A stretch of 64,000 nucleotides of DNA from Typha latifolia (taxonomy: Eukaryota > Streptophyta > Magnoliopsida > Poales > Typhaceae), in contig CM034099.1 in assembly GCA_019914945.1 (NCBI GenBank), positions 9,685,001 through 9,749,000 of the forward strand, given 5' to 3'. The notes beneath the pieces are model-generated. The model saw only the letters and a list, made by a program, of their open reading frames with translations, did no database searches and had not been told where the DNA came from. The position numbers and the translations under genes were made by a program. Below are positions 23,419 through 37,060 of the stretch, piece after piece (the stretch's first letter is position 1; the number at the start of each line of letters is the position of its first letter).

Positions 23419-25440
23419 GCTTAAGATATAAATCCTCTGAAGCCACCAAACTCAAAACAAATTAAATTATGGTCAGTTTAACAAGTGAAAATATTTTTCT
23501 AAAGTCAATACCTATTCTTTGTTGAAATACTTTTACCACCAATTTGGCATTATACCTTTTAGTTCCATTATATTCTTCTTTCAACCTATAGACCCACTTA
23601 TACCTTTCTTTCTGGCAGGTAGATGTACCACCTCCCATGTACATCAATAAGTCAAACTCTTCATCCATTGCTCTATGCTAATAAATAATACTATTAACCT
23701 ATAATGCTTCTTTAAAATATTTTGGCTCACCACTATCAGTAAATAATAAATAATATAGAGAAGAAGAATAAATGATTATAAGATTTTATATTTCTACCAT
23801 ATTCTCTCAACTCTTGAGAGCTTCTCTTTTAGTTATCTCCTCAAATTCGATATATTCTTTGTTATTATGTTATTATTTGTACATTACATTTTATCAAATA
23901 TTACATTTTTGTTTATATTGAATTTCTATTTTCTTTATCCGAGAAGTGTACTAAGTCATTTTGCGTATTCCCCAATGAAAATGCATTTATTAGACTTGGC
24001 ATCCAACATGTTCCTATTCTAAGAATTAATATAAACATATGATATACAACTGAAAGTTTTGAGATGTAACAGTTTTATCTCCTTGCTAGTCTATTCTTTT
24101 TGTGGTAGTACTCCATCCAATGGAACTATTAGTTCTCTGTTTATTAGGTATACATCAACATTCATTGCATCTGTTTAGCAACCTCATGCTTTTAGCATGC
24201 TCTTTGATAGTGCGATTCATATGCTCAGCTATACTGTTTTATTGTGATGTCCCTAAAATAGTCTTCTCTTGTATGATTCCTTGGGTAATGTAATATTTAT
24301 CAAATTCATTACTGTAATACTCTTCATCATTGTCTAATCTCAAACACTTCAGCTTTAAACCTATTTCATTCTCAACCAAGGCTTTGCACTTCTTGAAACA
24401 TCAAACAAATTAGATTATTTTTTAGAATATAAATCCGTAGCTTTTTCATAGTTTGTCAATGAAGGTGATAAAATAAGAACCTCCAAGTGAGCATATATAG
24501 ATTGGTCCAAAGATATATGTATGAACCAATTATAACTTTTATGATCGTGGTGCTCATCGTTGCCTTGTGAAGTTCTCTTTTTTTATTTTTAATCTACAAA
24601 ACTCTAAACTCATTGACTCTAGTTTTGGAAGTTTTTCATTAAAATGCATAATCTTTATTTCTTTCTCGCTCATGTGTCCGTCTGCAATGCCACAATGTTG
24701 AGGAGTTGCTAGAAATTATAACTACGTTATTCCAATTGTTTTGTAGGGATGACAATATCAATAGTGCATGCATCTTGTCGTTGAATTTAATACCGACTGA
24801 GTTAAATTATTTTGTTATAGCATTGAATTCCTTCAGATATTCTACAACAGTTCCACCTTTGACCATCTTCATATTGAACAACTTTTCATAAGGAAGATTT
24901 TGTTCAACACTAATAGTTTCTCATACATTTTGACCAACGTAATTATCAAACCTAAAGTTGTCATCTCTTTGGAAATATTGAAGGCCACTGATGCTTCTAA
25001 TCAGAGGTGCACCATTCAAGGTGCTTTCTAGTTTTCATCGCTAATGTCCTTCAACTTTTTGTTTAGACAAGGTACTAATTCTTTTTGTTTGAATGTAAAA
25101 TTCTACATCACTTGATTTGATTTGTTTGCAAGATCTAATTTGTCCATATATTTGTAATTACAACATTTTCCTCTGAGTGATAGATAAACATCTCTTTTGA
25201 ATGATAATCATCAATTTGCATATTTTAAAATCCAAATTTCATACTGTTGAACTTGTCAATTCTCAAGTTTTCGTCAGCTTGGCTCCTACTCAATTTATAA
25301 TCTTATTTTGATACAAGTTGTTGGGAGTACCACGAGAGACTAGGTAAATGGAATATTGAGAAAACACAAATATAAATATTTGAATAATTACAGATGATTC
25401 AAGTAGTTCGCAAGTTAATTCTACTTATTACTTTTGCATT

Positions 25441-27330
25441 CCAAAGTATGTTAATTGTAGCGTTAGGTATTGTAATGATAAACACTACGCATGTCCAATG
25501 GGCCTATTTGGATGTCTAAATTGGATCAAAATAGGATGAATATGATAGATGAATTGATTCATAAATAGCTGATACATGTATTGATTATCACTTTGTTGCT
25601 TGGTTAATGAATGAATCAACGGTTCCAAATGAAACAATTCATATTAAATATTTTAAGAATTTTAGGGAGATGATTCCTAATGTGACAAGGTTTAGAGATA
25701 TAGAATGTAAAAGACCAAGTCAAAAGTCAAAGTCGAATGTCAAAGACCAAATCTGAATTGCTTTTTAAAAATTGAGTTCTATTAGGTTTAGAAGTACCGA
25801 ATAAGAATCAAACTTGTAAATCGAAATCAAATAGAAGATGGAAAGCCAAATACTATTCTAATTATGAAAGCCAAACTTAAGTCAGTGATCGAAATCTAGT
25901 AAGAGTAGAATACGAAAAGTCAAGTAAGAAAAGAAAAAAATAAAGCATGGCAAATACATGACAACGGGACCATCCTTGTATAGTATTGAATCTACCTTGA
26001 TAGTTTGGGTAAGTCTAACTAACTTGTCAGCCCATTCAGTTGAGGAAAAGGCACATGAGGTGCTGAAAAGGTCGAAGATGAAGTAGAACTTTATCTCGAC
26101 GAAAAGAAACTAATGGAGAGGAGGGGAGCAAATCAATAGGCCACCAAAGAGGCTGATGGAAGAACTATGCTAGAAGGGTGAGGAGGTTGAGGGAAGTGCG
26201 CACAACCCAAGGGTTGGCTGACCAGGGTAGTTGACGGAGAAGAAATACCTCCTTGATGGCTGACAGTCATAGAGGTTGCCACTACAATTTATCAGGCCAT
26301 GAAAGCCTCAACTGGTGGCATAGAAGGCTTCCCTTGCGGAGGGAAGGTTCCCAACCAGACAAAAAGAGAGATACCAGTGCTAGAAAAGGGATTGAAAGCC
26401 TGTGAAGGGACGCTATTGCGTGTAGCCTCAGCCGAGGGGAGAAACGACCAAATGAGGGTATCACCGACAAGGGGACGATGAGAGAAAGCTACCAGGGCAA
26501 GTGTACGAAGACACGAGGTCACTAATAACATGATTTTCAATGGGAAAGAGAAGCAATAAAAGAAAACGGGAAAAAACTAATGATGCAACTAAACTAAAAT
26601 TAAATTGAAATGGAGGTAAAAGACTCATCGGTGATTTGAACAATGGGGTCGGCAGGCTCCGGTGGTGCTCCACGGGATGGGAAGAAGAAGGGAGAAAATA
26701 GCTACAAGGAGGAAAGAAAAGAAAAGAAAGAGGCAATGTACATGCCTCACATATGAGCTCAATTTTTATATATTTAATTATTTATATGTATTACGAAATG
26801 CTACAACTACCTTGCCCTTTAAAATAACTACATTATTCTTGCTAAAGCCATTCGATGTGTAGTTGGTTTAGGCTGTGTAGGCCAACCATGACTCAAGTAA
26901 GTTATGATTTCGAATCCCTGGTTTAGGCTAACCATGATTGAGGTAGGTTAGGAATTCAAATCTCTTAGTATATATTGGGTTGATATTTAAATTTCTTTAA
27001 AAAATTATATTCGCATAATTTGAGCATGTTGTGTTGTCTCTTCAAACAATTGACTTAGTTTTCTAACATATACATCAAAGAGATCTGGCTCTTTTATCAA
27101 AACAATTGACCTAGTTTTCCAGCATATACATCAAAGAGACCAACAAGCTCTTTTATCTAACCTATGAATCTACAGCCCATGATTAATATAAAAAAGTGTA
27201 GCTGGTTTTGAACTGATGTTCCACCTTTCAACATTCATAGCTCACCTCAAACTCAAGAAATAACAAGAGTTCCCACACAATAAATAAGCAGCTTTAATCA
27301 TTGATAAATAACTCAGTTCCTTCTATTAAG
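25441..27330. other. intergenic DNA, part resembling a long gypsy LTR
   Basis: No gene is supported. The part at about 26290-26760, read on the minus strand, has the pyrimidine-rich leader followed by a GGAGC-ACCACCGGAG-type GC block that also follows the LTR starts at 6540 and 53543, so it may be a fragment of that LTR family. The rest is unassigned. Phrases such as CATATACATCAAAGAGA recur at 27067 and 27123. Confidence 0.4.
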
Positions 27331-27464
27331 ATATATAGCTTACATACAGAAAACTTGTTTCGGATCACTGGATGATTAACAAAGCAGCAACAGGAAGACC
27401 AACACATCAGTGATTCCATGACAATGAGGCAGTTGAGATGGCTCATTTCAGCTACTTATAAGCA

Positions 27465-30400
27465 TCAGCAATGGCACGAGTATGCAATATGGTTCTTCTT
27501 CAAAACATAAGTTGAGATGAAATCAGCCACAGATGCTGAGGAGCCAATCACTTCTGATGGGAAGAGTATTTGTGTCCTCCCAGAAGTTATTCTTTTACCA
27601 GCAACATTTCCATAGAACAAACTAGAAACAGCAGGGACGAACACATCGCTCTCGGAGCAGATGTGGAAGTCAAGAGCTTTGGCAAGTTCACCACTTCCTG
27701 ACTTGAGGTATTCACTATTCTTGTCTGTAGGTATTATGTCATCCTACAATAACATTATAAAACACAATTAGCTGTTAGTTGTACTTAAGGACCTGCATGT
27801 AGCGCAAAGAACAGAAAACTACAAAGATATGGATGCAAAAATTGAAGTTGCCAACCAATTTCAATGGAAACTTTGTTTGGTTATTTCTTTTGTGAAATAA
27901 CACTGAATATAGTTGGTAAATTCAAAAGGAAGCACTGTGTGATTTACTCAAGCATCAGCATAAGCATTACATGCTACATTCTTAACAAACAAATGATAAA
28001 ATGACGGAAGCATCACCTTGGTATAAGTTTTTGGGAAGGCTTCCTTCAAAGAATTAAGACTCTCATGCCACCAAGTCTGAGTTACATAGACAGTTGTATC
28101 TTCATTGAAGCCAACTTTTCTCAGAAACTCAGCAACCTCCTGTGCATTGTAGCAACTCTTTCTTTTTGTGCCTCCACTCAGCTTGCAGCTCTTCTTCTCT
28201 AGCATATCAACTCTCAGGTCAACTGCGATGAACTTTCCATCTGATTCACGGCTAAGAATTTTTAGTCTCTCAACCATCCGATCCGCTACTTGATGTATCT
28301 CTGGTTTAAGTTCCAGACTACCAAACATTGCTAGGCATGCAGTTGATTCTAACTCTTCATTCTTAACTTCCCTCATTTTCAAATTTATTGATGTGAAAAT
28401 AATTGCAAGCCTCAAGTAGTTATTTGTCTGGAAGACTGGTTCAATGTTTTCCACGATGAAATCTTTAGAAACCCTACTAGGAACTCTGACAACTGCTGGC
28501 TTTCGAGCTGCTACTTCAGCAGGAAGTTCCCTAGCTATTCTTATCACGCCATCCAGTGCTCTTATGAATTTCTCAACATCATACATATCCTCAAAATTCC
28601 TGCACATCAACTAAATATTGTAATTCCAAGATGACTACAAGAAATCAGTATACTTTCGAAAGAAAGGATTGATCTGATTAGAATCATTGAGTTAGTAACA
28701 ACTAAAGATAGACAAGCTAACAAAGAGAGTATGTTTCGTTCTCGAGCTACCAGAGAAGCTGCATCTACCAGAAAATACTACAAAATTGGTTGAATTATTG
28801 GGGCCAGCAATGGCACATGGTAGCAGAGGAGAACTAAATAATATCACTGGTTCTTTTTCTTTTTGCAAGTCACAGGGTATTAGGTCCAGATTTTTCAAGA
28901 AGTTACTTGACCGTTGCATATCATACCTTAAACAAATTTCTACTCTATAAGCACATAAAAGAAATCATCTTCATTATCAAATTGAACATTGGTTTCTTTT
29001 TTAAAGTAGTGAGCAGTAGCAGGAAAGTGAAGGAGAGAAAGACTGCACAATGTAATACAATTAAGTGGAGAAAGAAGCTTGCAACACCAACATCACGATG
29101 AAACATATTTTTAATTGGGCATAAATTGATCATTGTTCAAAAATCTTACCGCTTCTGACCCAATTCATTTCCCCTGATATCTGGAAGCACAAGCGAGGCA
29201 CCTAAATACCTTGCAATTACCACTGCATCTGCAACCTGATGATAGAATTGTTTACCAATTAGAGATGACTTCTTAATTGAATGCATTTTATATAGATAGG
29301 CAAATTTCAAGATACGTTAAAAATGGAAAAAGTATTGGTCTTCAAGATTATATGGACAAAAGCAATTAATCCTTATTTGCAATATAAACTAAAAGTACAA
29401 GGTAAAAAGCTGCAATGATTCCTACACCAAAGCAAAAAAGTTGAGACATTGCAGGGTGAACTTTCTCATGCCCTTTTGAGAATGTCTCTCCATTAGAGAG
29501 TGTATACTGGTGAAAGGTGCTTTTCTGTTGGACTTTTATGTTAAGCAAGTCTAAATAATAGGCCTCGCCTGGCAAAATCCGGATTATCGGTTGACGCACA
29601 CGAGAAACTAACAAAATCAACAGTATTTCTTGCAGAAGTTCGAACTTGAAATCTTCTGGTTCCGTATGTTCCTAGTTCAGCCCCCATTGTACTTAGATAT
29701 ATTCACTACACATAAAGCCACTTAATCTAAACAATCATCGATCTTGTTATTTTATTACCAAAATACACCTAAATGTATCAGGTAACTCTGTTTACTCAAC
29801 GATTCAGAGTATCAAGCATTTAGTGCTACTCTACGAAGCCATTTCCCACTTCATATTCTCATCTCTCTGAAGCTTTTGCAAGCAAAAGAAATTGGTGGTT
29901 TGTTGGCATATTGGGGAACAAGGGTCATGCTTTAGGTGTCAAGGGTTTGAGACATTCTTGCGCGCTATCAAAGAGGTGTGAGATAGTTTTCGAGAGGTTT
30001 CTGATAGGGTGAATGCCACCTTGACAACGCCTTTTCCTTCTTTACTAGATTTTCTTAATTACGTCAAAATCATCAAAATATCCTTAGGTAATCAAGCAGT
30101 TCCTTGTCAAATATCAATGCAATACCATCTTAAACAATTGACTCAAGATAAAATCCCACTAACAATCCTTCGCAAGACAACTCTAACTTTACCTTGATCT
30201 TTTTCTGAGAGTTTGGCCACTTCTCAACCCCATACCGATCAAATTATCTTTTTCAGAGTTATTTTTCTGGAATAAACAAGTCATGGCATTCAAATTTAGC
30301 TTTTCCAAAATGTCATAAAAACACAGGAAAAGGAAAGTATAGGTCAAGTTATCACCAAAGAAGGTGACCGATTCAAAAATTGGAAAAACTAGCACACAAA

Positions 30401-31545
30401 CTTTCAATTATAGGAAGTATGCATGATTTTGGTCATACCTAATAACATTCAAAATTTCAGATAGAAACATTCAAAATGTATATGTAGGTAAAGCCAAAAT
30501 GCTTAAATTTCAAAGTAGAATAATAGTCAATTTACTTGTCAGATGGAGTCAACTTGCAAAAAGAACTGATACTAAAATTAAATTACCACAGAAAACCATA
30601 TTAAAGTAAGTAGGTAACCTATGTATACATATTACAGAAAAGGTAGTGAACAACCACAGCTAGCAAAAGAAATGCCACGACTAGTATACCTGAGAGATGT
30701 GATACTCAGGACCGCTTGTCAAAGAGAATGTAATGAAACCATTTGACTGATCCACCTCCTCTGCAAGTAAAATCCCAAAACCAGATGAACAACAGAGTCA
30801 TCAATTCGATGAATAGGAGAACTTATTCATCGTAGCTCTCACGTGCTCAGATCATAACTACACTTACTTGAACCAAGTTTGGTCCAGCAAGGCTTAATCT
30901 CTTTCTTGCTCTCCATCCAAGGTCCCACATTAACCTTAGCAAATTCCAATGTCTTCTCTTTAATATCAATTGCATCAAATTGAACACTTGATGACTCTGT
31001 GAGCCTCACCTGAGATATCCAGATCGATATATGCTTAGTACTTGCAAAACCCTTGCAGAATGCAGCATGCAGCAAATGGCACAAAATCCACGTACATCTA
31101 AAAGGGAGTTGCAACATAAAGGTGCATACAAGCTAAGCATGCAAAGGTTCAATCTTTTCATTTTAAAGAACTCTATATAAGAAAGATAAATCATTAGTTC
31201 CTTTTTTCCCCTCTAGAGTTCTTCATTCGTCTATGCATTATACTTGAGATTATTATCCTTGTTCTCCAAGCTCATCGTAGGCAAGTAAAGAAACGAACGA
31301 GTCTTTTAGCTACAACTAGATTTGCTACATTCAAGGGTAAATGGAAGAGATCCCTTAAAATATACAGCTAAATTTGCCGAAACAGTAGCAGATCGAAGCG
31401 AGGAGAGGAGCGGAGATCGAGATTGGATCGGAACACTTACCACGTCGGTGTCGTCGAAGTGGTCCCTCTTGATCATGTTGCCGAGCATGACGAACATGGA
31501 GAGGGTCAAGAAGCCCCCGAGCACCTGCCTCGGATCCACCGCCAT
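27465..31545 (-). CDS. MSR1: MANNAN SYNTHESIS-RELATED (MSR) protein, O-fucosyltransferase family (6 exons)
   Basis: Minus-strand exons: 31545-31441, 31009-30868, 30760-30690, 29235-29150, 28599-28017, 27743-27465 (TGA). All introns are GT-AG and frame is kept; the protein is 421 aa, essentially the length of Arabidopsis MSR1. Residues 8 to about 26 (VLGGFLTLSMFVMLGNMI) form a signal anchor typical of type II Golgi proteins. Conserved pieces include GPWMESKKEIKPCW, the GPEYHISQVADAVVIARYL junction, FIAVDLR at 258-264 (position of the fucosyltransferase HLR-type motif), CYNAQEVAEFLRKVGF and DVFVP at 362-366, ending in HIAYSCHC. MSR proteins promote mannan (glucomannan) synthesis in the Golgi; their biochemical activity is not settled. 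The 5' UTR should lie just above 31545. MSR1 versus MSR2 cannot be decided by eye. Confidence 0.93.
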
Positions 31546-32392
31546 TGTTCCTTTCTATCTCTCGCTAGATCTCCGGTATCAGCTAGTCTAAGGAGAGAAG
31601 CAGAAGGAGGAGAAGGTTGCAATTAATGGGAAGTGTGGCAGAGCTCAAGAGAGACGAAGGCAAGGGAGAAAGTGACGGCTGTTGGCTGCCGACACCTCGC
31701 AGACCCGGCGGAAAACGATACCGCTTTTTGACTAATTACTGATGCTATAACTCCTCTTCTAGTCGCTCTCTTTGGCTCACTTTGCACTTTCGGATCTCTC
31801 ATTGTGTTTGGTTGATAAATTTAAGTAAAATCATTTCTAACAAGTAATTGTAATTTAGGGATAATTTTATTTTCATACTATTATTATTTTTACGCTGCTT
31901 TAATTTTTTTTTATACATAATAACTCCTGAATTATTAAAAATATTTTATTTAATTTTTTAATTAGGGAGTCATTTATTAGTGTCTGATGTTGACCAATTG
32001 TAAGAAACTCCTGTTTATTGCATTTAGGTCAGTGACTTTTTGGGATTCGAGGGAGCTTTTGATTATTTTATGCCATCAATTATTTTTATGTGTCTAATTC
32101 ACTTTAAAATTTAAATATAAAATTAAGTAAATGTTAATTGGTCAGTATAACTGCTAAACTGAACAATAACTTAAAATATAAGGTGTAGGGGGGTGGTGAA
32201 TAAATAAAAAATTGGTAGTCAAAAACTCGGTTCGAGGGTCGAAGTGGACGTGTCAACCTAATAAGGAATAAGAAGGGTAAAATAGTCTAATGGAAGGTTT
32301 CGGACAAGATTTGAGTTGGTGAATGGTCAGAGTTCTTCTAGACAACATACGAATGAAAGCATGGCAAATGAAGACTACAAGCTTGGTGAACG

Positions 32393-32444
<52 letters not shown>

Positions 32445-32640
32445 TCCATCAAGTGGGTGGTACCCACCTAACCTGATTTGTCCTGTTATACATCAATTTG
32501 GAAAATAATAAAGTGTAGGGTGTTTGTTATCATACGATTTTCAGTTCAGTTAATATACTATCCAAATGTAGATTTAAGTAAGGTATTTGGAAGCATACCG
32601 GTCTCTCTTGGACATTCTCTGCCTGATATGCAAGGATGGG
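31546..32640. other. upstream region of the MSR gene and intergenic DNA
   Basis: Holds the presumed 5' UTR and promoter of the minus-strand MSR gene (31546 to about 31720, relatively GC-rich), then AT-rich intergenic DNA. No TATA box can be named with confidence. Confidence 0.45.
32394..32444. repeat. (AAT)n microsatellite, about 17 copies
   Basis: Uninterrupted AAT/TAA trinucleotide run; long enough to be polymorphic. Confidence 0.95.
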
Positions 32641-32669
32641 GAAGAAATTATACAAGGGCAGTATCGTTC

Positions 32670-32935
32670 TTTCTTTCAATTTTTCTCTTAAATATATTTT
32701 GATCAAGTCGGAGGAGTACAACTTTTAAAGAGATACGACTGTGCAAACCTGCAACATAGGAATTTTATTCTGAATTGTATTTTGGAGAAAAAATAAGTAG
32801 ATACGACTGTGCAAACTTGCAACATAGGTATTTTATTCCGAATTGTATTTTGGAGAAAAAATAGGCGAGAAATTTTGCACAGAGAGCATCACTTTTCTTT
32901 AAGACACTTACGCTTTAACATGCCTCACAGGCCAG
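32670..32935 (+). repeat. partial copia 5' LTR with tandem duplication
   Basis: Shares TTTTTCTCTTAAATATATTTTGAT, the GAGATACG(A/T)C block and the end GCCTCACA(G/T)GCCA with the LTR at 46370-46830. The upstream LTR half is not evident. Confidence 0.7.
32731..32866 (+). repeat. 68 bp tandem duplication inside the LTR
   Basis: Two consecutive copies starting AGATACGACTGTGCAAAC at 32731 and 32799, with a few differences. The homologous LTRs at 46370 and 50178 have one copy, so the duplication is particular to this insertion. Confidence 0.9.
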
Positions 32936-33479
32936 GTTCATTTAAAATTTTATTTTTTAAGTTAAAAAAGAAAGAAAGACTTACTTCATATTTAATTATA
33001 AAATTAATTAAATTGAATTTTATAACAATCTAAAGAAATGTGGTACTAATTTTTGTCTATTTAAAAAAAACCCCAGTTTTTCCATCTTAAAACCATCTTT
33101 AATTCGAATTCTATTTAATAATTGTGACCGCCGCTTTTATTACTAAATATAATATTTCGTAAGAATTTTGTTTTAAAAATTTAGTTTTTATTGCTGTTTA
33201 CTTTACCACATAAATATATACATAATTTGAGACCATAATCAATTATTGACACAACTGCTAAGTTATATACGGTCAGAATATTTGAATTTATTCATTAAAC
33301 TATACAATTTGAAATTATTGCAAAATATTTATTATTTATTTATATGCTTATTGATACATGTTAAATGTATGATCACATAACTTAAATTTTGTATAGAAAA
33401 CTAATTTCCTATGGACTCTAAAATTACTGAAAATTTTGGCTCACCTCTTTGGGACCGGGCATCCCATATATAAAACCAT

Positions 33480-34345
33480 CGAAGAATGAAACTATCAATG
33501 TAAGGGTATAATTCTTAGCGCCTTAAATGACCCTTTATATGATGTCAACCATGAATTTGAGAATGCTAAAGAGTTGTGGGAAACCCTTCAAATTGGATAT
33601 GGCCTAGATGACGCGGAAGTTAATAAATTTAATACCTCTACATTTCTTAGGTTCACCATGGTAGATAATAAACCTATGAATGAACAACTTCATGAGTATC
33701 AACAAATTTTAATGAAAATGCAAAATAAAAATAAATAAATTTTCAGAAGATCACAAGGTTTCTTACCTAATTGATAAACTTCCTCCTTCATGGAATGCCT
33801 TTGGTAAAACGTTACTTCATATGCAAGATGACATGACTTTGTTAGAAGTGTTTAATTGCATAATAATAGAAGAGTAACATAGACTCAAAACTTCTAAAAA
33901 TAATACCAATAAAGCCAAGGTGAACATGGTACAGGACCAATCCAAGTTCAAACATTAGCAAAAATTTAAGGGAAATAATAAGAAAAGGAATAATAAAGAT
34001 AAATCTAAAGGCCAAAATCAAATGTCAAAGGATAAGTTCAGCTATTTCTGCGGAAGGACTAATCACATGGCTAAGGATTGCTATCACCACAAGAGGGAAC
34101 CGTTCAAGAAGGTTGAATCAAAAGTCGAGGTCAACATGATCGAGGGTGGAGATCCTTCTACGTGCACACCTTTTATAAATTTTGCCTCTTATACTAGTCA
34201 TGATTGGTGGTTGGATTCAGGAGCAAATGTAGACGTGTATAACAATCGTTCCTGTTTCACTATCTTCCCCGAATCATTTGAAGGAGGAATAACCCTAGCC
34301 AATAATGAGTTTGCACATGCAATTGGAAAGGGCGAGTTGATTTAA
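33480..34345 (+). pseudogene. copia gag, zinc knuckle and protease start (broken)
   Basis: Gag is readable from about 33480 (FENAKELWETLQIGYG, then NKPMNEQLHEYQQIL) in more than one frame. From 34022 an open segment carries a CCHC knuckle (FCGRTNHMAKDCYHH; its first Cys is replaced by Tyr-Phe) and the protease-type site WWLDSGANVDVY. A TAA near 34344 separates it from the next part. Confidence 0.82.
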
Positions 34346-34347
34346 GA

Positions 34348-37060
34348 ATGACTTTGGGAAAAATCCTTACTTTTAAAAATGTGATTTTAGTATCGGGAGT
34401 TAGAAAGAATCTTGCTAGTGGTTCCCTTTTAGTTCAAAAGGGATACAAGATTGTCTTAGAATCTAATAAAGTTGTGATTACTCATGGAAATCTTTTTATT
34501 AATAAATGTTATTTATTTGATGGTTTATTTAAATTAAGTATTGAAAATTTGATTCATAATTATTCTAGCAATTCTAATATTGTAATAAATGTATGTGATA
34601 CATCAATATGGCATGCTAGATTAGGACATGTACATGTGAAAAGAATCAATGATATGATGAATTACAACTTGATCCCTAAGTCTAAAGACTTTCACACCAA
34701 ATATGGTGTATGTGTGGAATCTAAACAAAAAAATCTTTTAAAGGAGTTAAAAGGGACTCATAGTGATGTATGTGATTCATGTAAAATACCTACTAGAGGT
34801 GGTAATAGGTATTTTATAATATTTATTGATGATGCTTCAAAATTCTATTATTGCTATCTTTTACGAACCTAGATAGATTTAGAATCTATAGAGCTGAAGT
34901 TGAAAACCAATTAGATAAGAAAATTAAAATATTAAGATCAGATAGAGGAGCCTGAGGAGGTGAGTATACTTCATCTAGTATGACTCTCTTCTTTCAAGAA
35001 CATGGTATTATCTATGAAGTGATAGCTCCTTATTCTTCACAATCAAATGGAGTAGTAGAATGTAAAAATAGAACTCTTATGGATATGGTAAATGCCATGA
35101 TCATGAGTTTTGGTACACCCGAAAACCTTTGGGGTGAAGCACATCTTATAGCTTATTTTATACTAAATAGAGTATTTTTTTTTGTAAAAGTGATAAGATT
35201 CCCTATGAAATTTGGAGAGGAAGAGCTCCTTCTCCAAATTTTCTCAAAGTGTGGGGGTGTTTATTAAAAGTTTGTCTACCAAATTCTAAACATACAAAAT
35301 TAGGACCTTAAACTGTAGATGCAATCTTTATAGGATACATAGAAAAGAGTAATGCAAATATGTTATTAGTACTTAACTAAGAAGTGAGTGAAAATTTCAA
35401 ATAATTCTATCTTAGAATCTAGAAATGCTACTTTCTTTGAAGATATATTCCCTTTTAAGAATTCTCTTCCTAGAGAACCTGCAAATGTAGCCTCTACTTC
35501 TTATGTTTCTCCAGTATTTGATAGTGAACCTACAATAAGAAAGAGTAAAAGAAAAAGAGTAGAAAAAGACTTTGGAGATGAATCTTATGTCTATTTAATA
35601 GATGGAAATCCAACTTATTTTTCTGAAGCCATGATATCTTTAGAACCACCTTTTTGGAAAGAAGCAATTAATAATGAGATAGAGTTATTATGGAAAACAA
35701 AACTTAGATTTTGAGAGATATATCCCTTAGAACTAAACCTATTGGATGTACGTGGATATTTAAAAAGAAACTTAATCCTGATGGTACAATAGATAAATAT
35801 AAGGCAAGGTTAGTAGCTAAAGAATATTTATAAAAAAAGGAATAGATTATTTTAACACATACGCTCCAGTTAGTAGCTTCACTACTCTTAGAATTTTAAT
35901 AGCTTTATCATCAATATATAAACTCTTTGCATATTAAATGGATGTAAAAACAATGTTTTTAAATAGAGATTTAGAAGAAGAGATTTACATTGGAAAACCT
36001 AAAGGCTTTATAGTAAAGGGACAAGAAAACAAAGTGTGTAAGTTAAAAAAAAATCTCTTTTATAGTCTTAAACAAGCACCGAAACAATGGCATTTAAAAT
36101 TTAATAATGTGATCTTATCATTTGGATTTTAAACGAATGACTGATAAGTGTCTATATTATAAATTGAATGATAAGGGTGTTATCATTTTATGTCTTTATG
36201 TAGATGATATTTTGATACTAGGATCATCCTTGGAGATCATTCAAGATGTAAAGAAATATTTGTCTAGTAGCTTTGACATGAAAGATCTAGGTGAAGCAGA
36301 AGTGGTAGGTACTTGGTTTGAAGCTTATTAAAAACAATGGTTCTATAGCTTTAAGTTTATCTCATTTTATTAAGAAAATGCTAGATAAGTATCACTATAA
36401 TAATTTAAAACTTATTGTGAATCCTTTTAATAACACTATTGAATTAGAAAAGAATTTAGGAGATTCAATTAGACAACATAAATATGCACAACAGATTGGA
36501 TCCCTTAGATACGTTGCAAGTCATGCATGTCCTAACATATTCCTATGCACTAGGAAGACTTAGTAGATATACTAGCAACCCTAGTGAAAAGCATTGGGTA
36601 GCCTTAACTAGGATCTTCCAATATCTTAAGGGTACCATTGATTTATCGCTTGTATATTTTGGATTTCCAAATGTCCTAGAGGGATATAGTGATGCTAATT
36701 GGATCACTAATACAGACAATGTTAAATCTATCTCAGGATATATATTTCTATTAGGAGGTGGTACTATATCTTAGAGTTCGCATAGACAAACTATTATAGC
36801 ACGCAGTACTATGGAATCTAAATTGATAGTTTTGGATACAGCGTGTACTAAAGCTAGATGGTTACATAATTTATTATCTGAATTACATTTGATTCACAAG
36901 CAGTGATTGAATTGTTGAATCAAGAAAATTCAAATAAGAAAATGAATAGGCATATACTAATGAGATATAAAACTGTAAAAATTATGAAGGGTAATGTGAA
37001 TACATTGACCTTTGTTAGATTGGAGAGGAATTTAGCTAATTAACTCACCAAAGGTCTTGC
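34348..37060 (+). pseudogene. copia pol: integrase, RT, RNase H (broken)
   Basis: Segments: pre-integrase WHARLGHVHVKRINDM (34610); integrase RYFIIFIDDASKFYYCYLL (34800-34870) and SQSNGVVECKNRTLMDM (35040-35090); RT MDVKTMFLNRDLEEEIYI (35938) with catalytic LYVDDILILGSS (36190-36230); the FDMKDLGEA segment; and RNase H/linker EGYSDANWITNTDNVKSISGY (36680-36740). Many stops and frame changes separate them. The D and E residues of the integrase and the YVDD box are still readable. Confidence 0.85.

Larger units (their letters stand above)
20590..25310 (-). pseudogene. copia pol remnants: integrase, RT, RNase H
   Basis: Pieces seen on the minus strand: an integrase segment NSIAEHMNRTIKEHAKSM near 24210-24270; the RT entry region KERYKWVYRLKEEYNGTKRY at 23462-23668; and the RT/RNase H linker HKSKLVSTPL with SLMYVMVCTKPNITH at 21139-21336, characteristic of Tork-type copia. 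RNase H traces reach 20700. Stops and frame shifts are frequent. The gap at 21777-23418 is the hAT insertion. Confidence 0.78.
19932..25440 (-). mobile_element. Ty1/copia element, Tork-like, decayed and split by a hAT insertion
   Basis: Both LTR ends begin alike on the plus strand: TGTTAGGAATATCAAGAGAG at 19932 and TGTTGGGAGTACCACGAGAG at 25319. Coding pieces between them run on the minus strand in the copia order (integrase before RT and RNase H). A degenerate PBS-like stretch (TTGTATCAAAATAAG on minus) abuts the LTR at 25319. The 5' LTR appears truncated near 25440. The hAT element at 21777-23418 is inserted within the RT region. Confidence 0.8.

Noticed and set aside
27948..28016. Extension of the large MSR frame beyond 28017
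   Set aside because: It lies past a GT donor; the conserved continuation is in the exon at 27465-27743. The upstream Met-Met-Cys at 28602-28610 is likewise intron sequence.
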